From positions 1 to 5,552 of the forward strand of contig CALZEZ010000110.1 in assembly GCA_945643825.1 (NCBI GenBank): 5,552 nucleotides of DNA. Direction: 5' to 3'. This document shows, piece after piece, positions 5,428-5,552 of this stretch. This stretch comes from an uncultured Lachnospiraceae bacterium. Lineage in GTDB: Bacteria; Bacillota; Clostridia; Lachnospirales; Lachnospiraceae. Below the pieces are notes generated by a model. That model saw only the letters and a program-made list of their open reading frames with translations, had not been told where the DNA came from and ran no database searches. Each line of letters begins with the position of its first letter. The first letter of the stretch is position 1. A program made the translations under genes and the position numbers.

Positions 5428-5552
5428 ATGAAACAATTATGGAAGCTTTCTCATTATCATAAAAAGCAATTCCTGTTTATCAATACCGTATTGTTTGCAG
5501 GCCTGGGGTTTCTTGTCTGGACAGTGGTTCGTCTTTTTGCATTGAAGGAGAA
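5428..5552 (+). CDS. Membrane-anchored protein, N-terminal 41 codons only (runs off right edge)
   Basis: A near-perfect ribosome site AAAGGAGG (5414-5421) lies 6 bases before the ATG at 5428-5430, and the frame is open to the end of the window. The visible residues begin MKQLWKLSHYHKKQF. They give a basic, aromatic and histidine-containing cytoplasmic N-terminus, then one hydrophobic segment at about 15-39 (FLFINTVLFAGLGFLVW and onward) and then LKE. There is no lipobox and no clear signal-peptidase site, so it looks like a membrane anchor or the first of several helices. It is driven by the rightward Pho-box promoter, so it probably belongs to the phosphate-starvation response. Candidates include a membrane-linked phosphatase or phosphodiesterase, a phosphate-binding protein with an uncleaved anchor, or a regulator. 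The visible part does not decide among them. Confidence 0.8.
   Translation, partial: MKQLWKLSHYHKKQFLFINTVLFAGLGFLVWTVVRLFALKE

Overview
The window looks like chromosomal DNA from a low-to-mid GC Firmicute, most likely a gut-type Clostridia such as a Lachnospiraceae. The evidence is strong AAAGGAGG-type ribosome sites, near-consensus sigma-A promoters, a lipoprotein with an acidic linker and a DxNxD loop, and Gram-positive style TTTACA Pho repeats. The genus cannot be settled from this sequence. There are no RNA genes, insertion sequences, CRISPR arrays or phage genes.

Layout, left to right. Positions 1-105 (minus) hold the first 35 codons of a small zinc-ribbon-like protein that runs off the left edge. 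A 180-base divergent intergenic region carries a good sigma-A promoter for a plus-strand 400-residue lipoprotein of unknown function (286-1488). Four bases beyond its stop begins the tail end of a convergent minus-strand operon. In transcription order this operon encodes a Na/Pi cotransporter fused to a PhoU domain (5247-3463), a PhoB/PhoP-type response regulator (3462-2794) and a PhoR-type sensor kinase (2797-1493). The transporter stop codon abuts the regulator ATG, and regulator and kinase overlap by ATGA, so the three are probably made as one unit. To the right, a 180-base divergent control region separates the operon from a plus-strand gene (from 5428) that leaves the window after 41 codons and starts with one membrane segment.

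The most striking sequence is that control region. Two back-to-back arrays of 11-base-spaced TTTACA repeats meet at a perfect 12-base palindrome (5333-5344). Each array ends exactly 9 bases before a -10 box (TATACT leftwards, TATAAT rightwards). This is the expected geometry of a PhoB/PhoP-activated divergent promoter. It predicts that the module controls its own operon and also the unknown membrane protein to the right. The operon would then be a self-contained phosphate uptake, PhoU signalling and two-component circuit without a visible Pst transporter.

A second unexpected signal is a perfect 8-bp stem followed by seven T residues on the plus strand (1842-1869), inside the kinase gene and antisense to it. 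It is the only good intrinsic terminator in the window. It would give the lipoprotein mRNA a 3' tail of about 380 bases complementary to the catalytic part of the sensor-kinase message.
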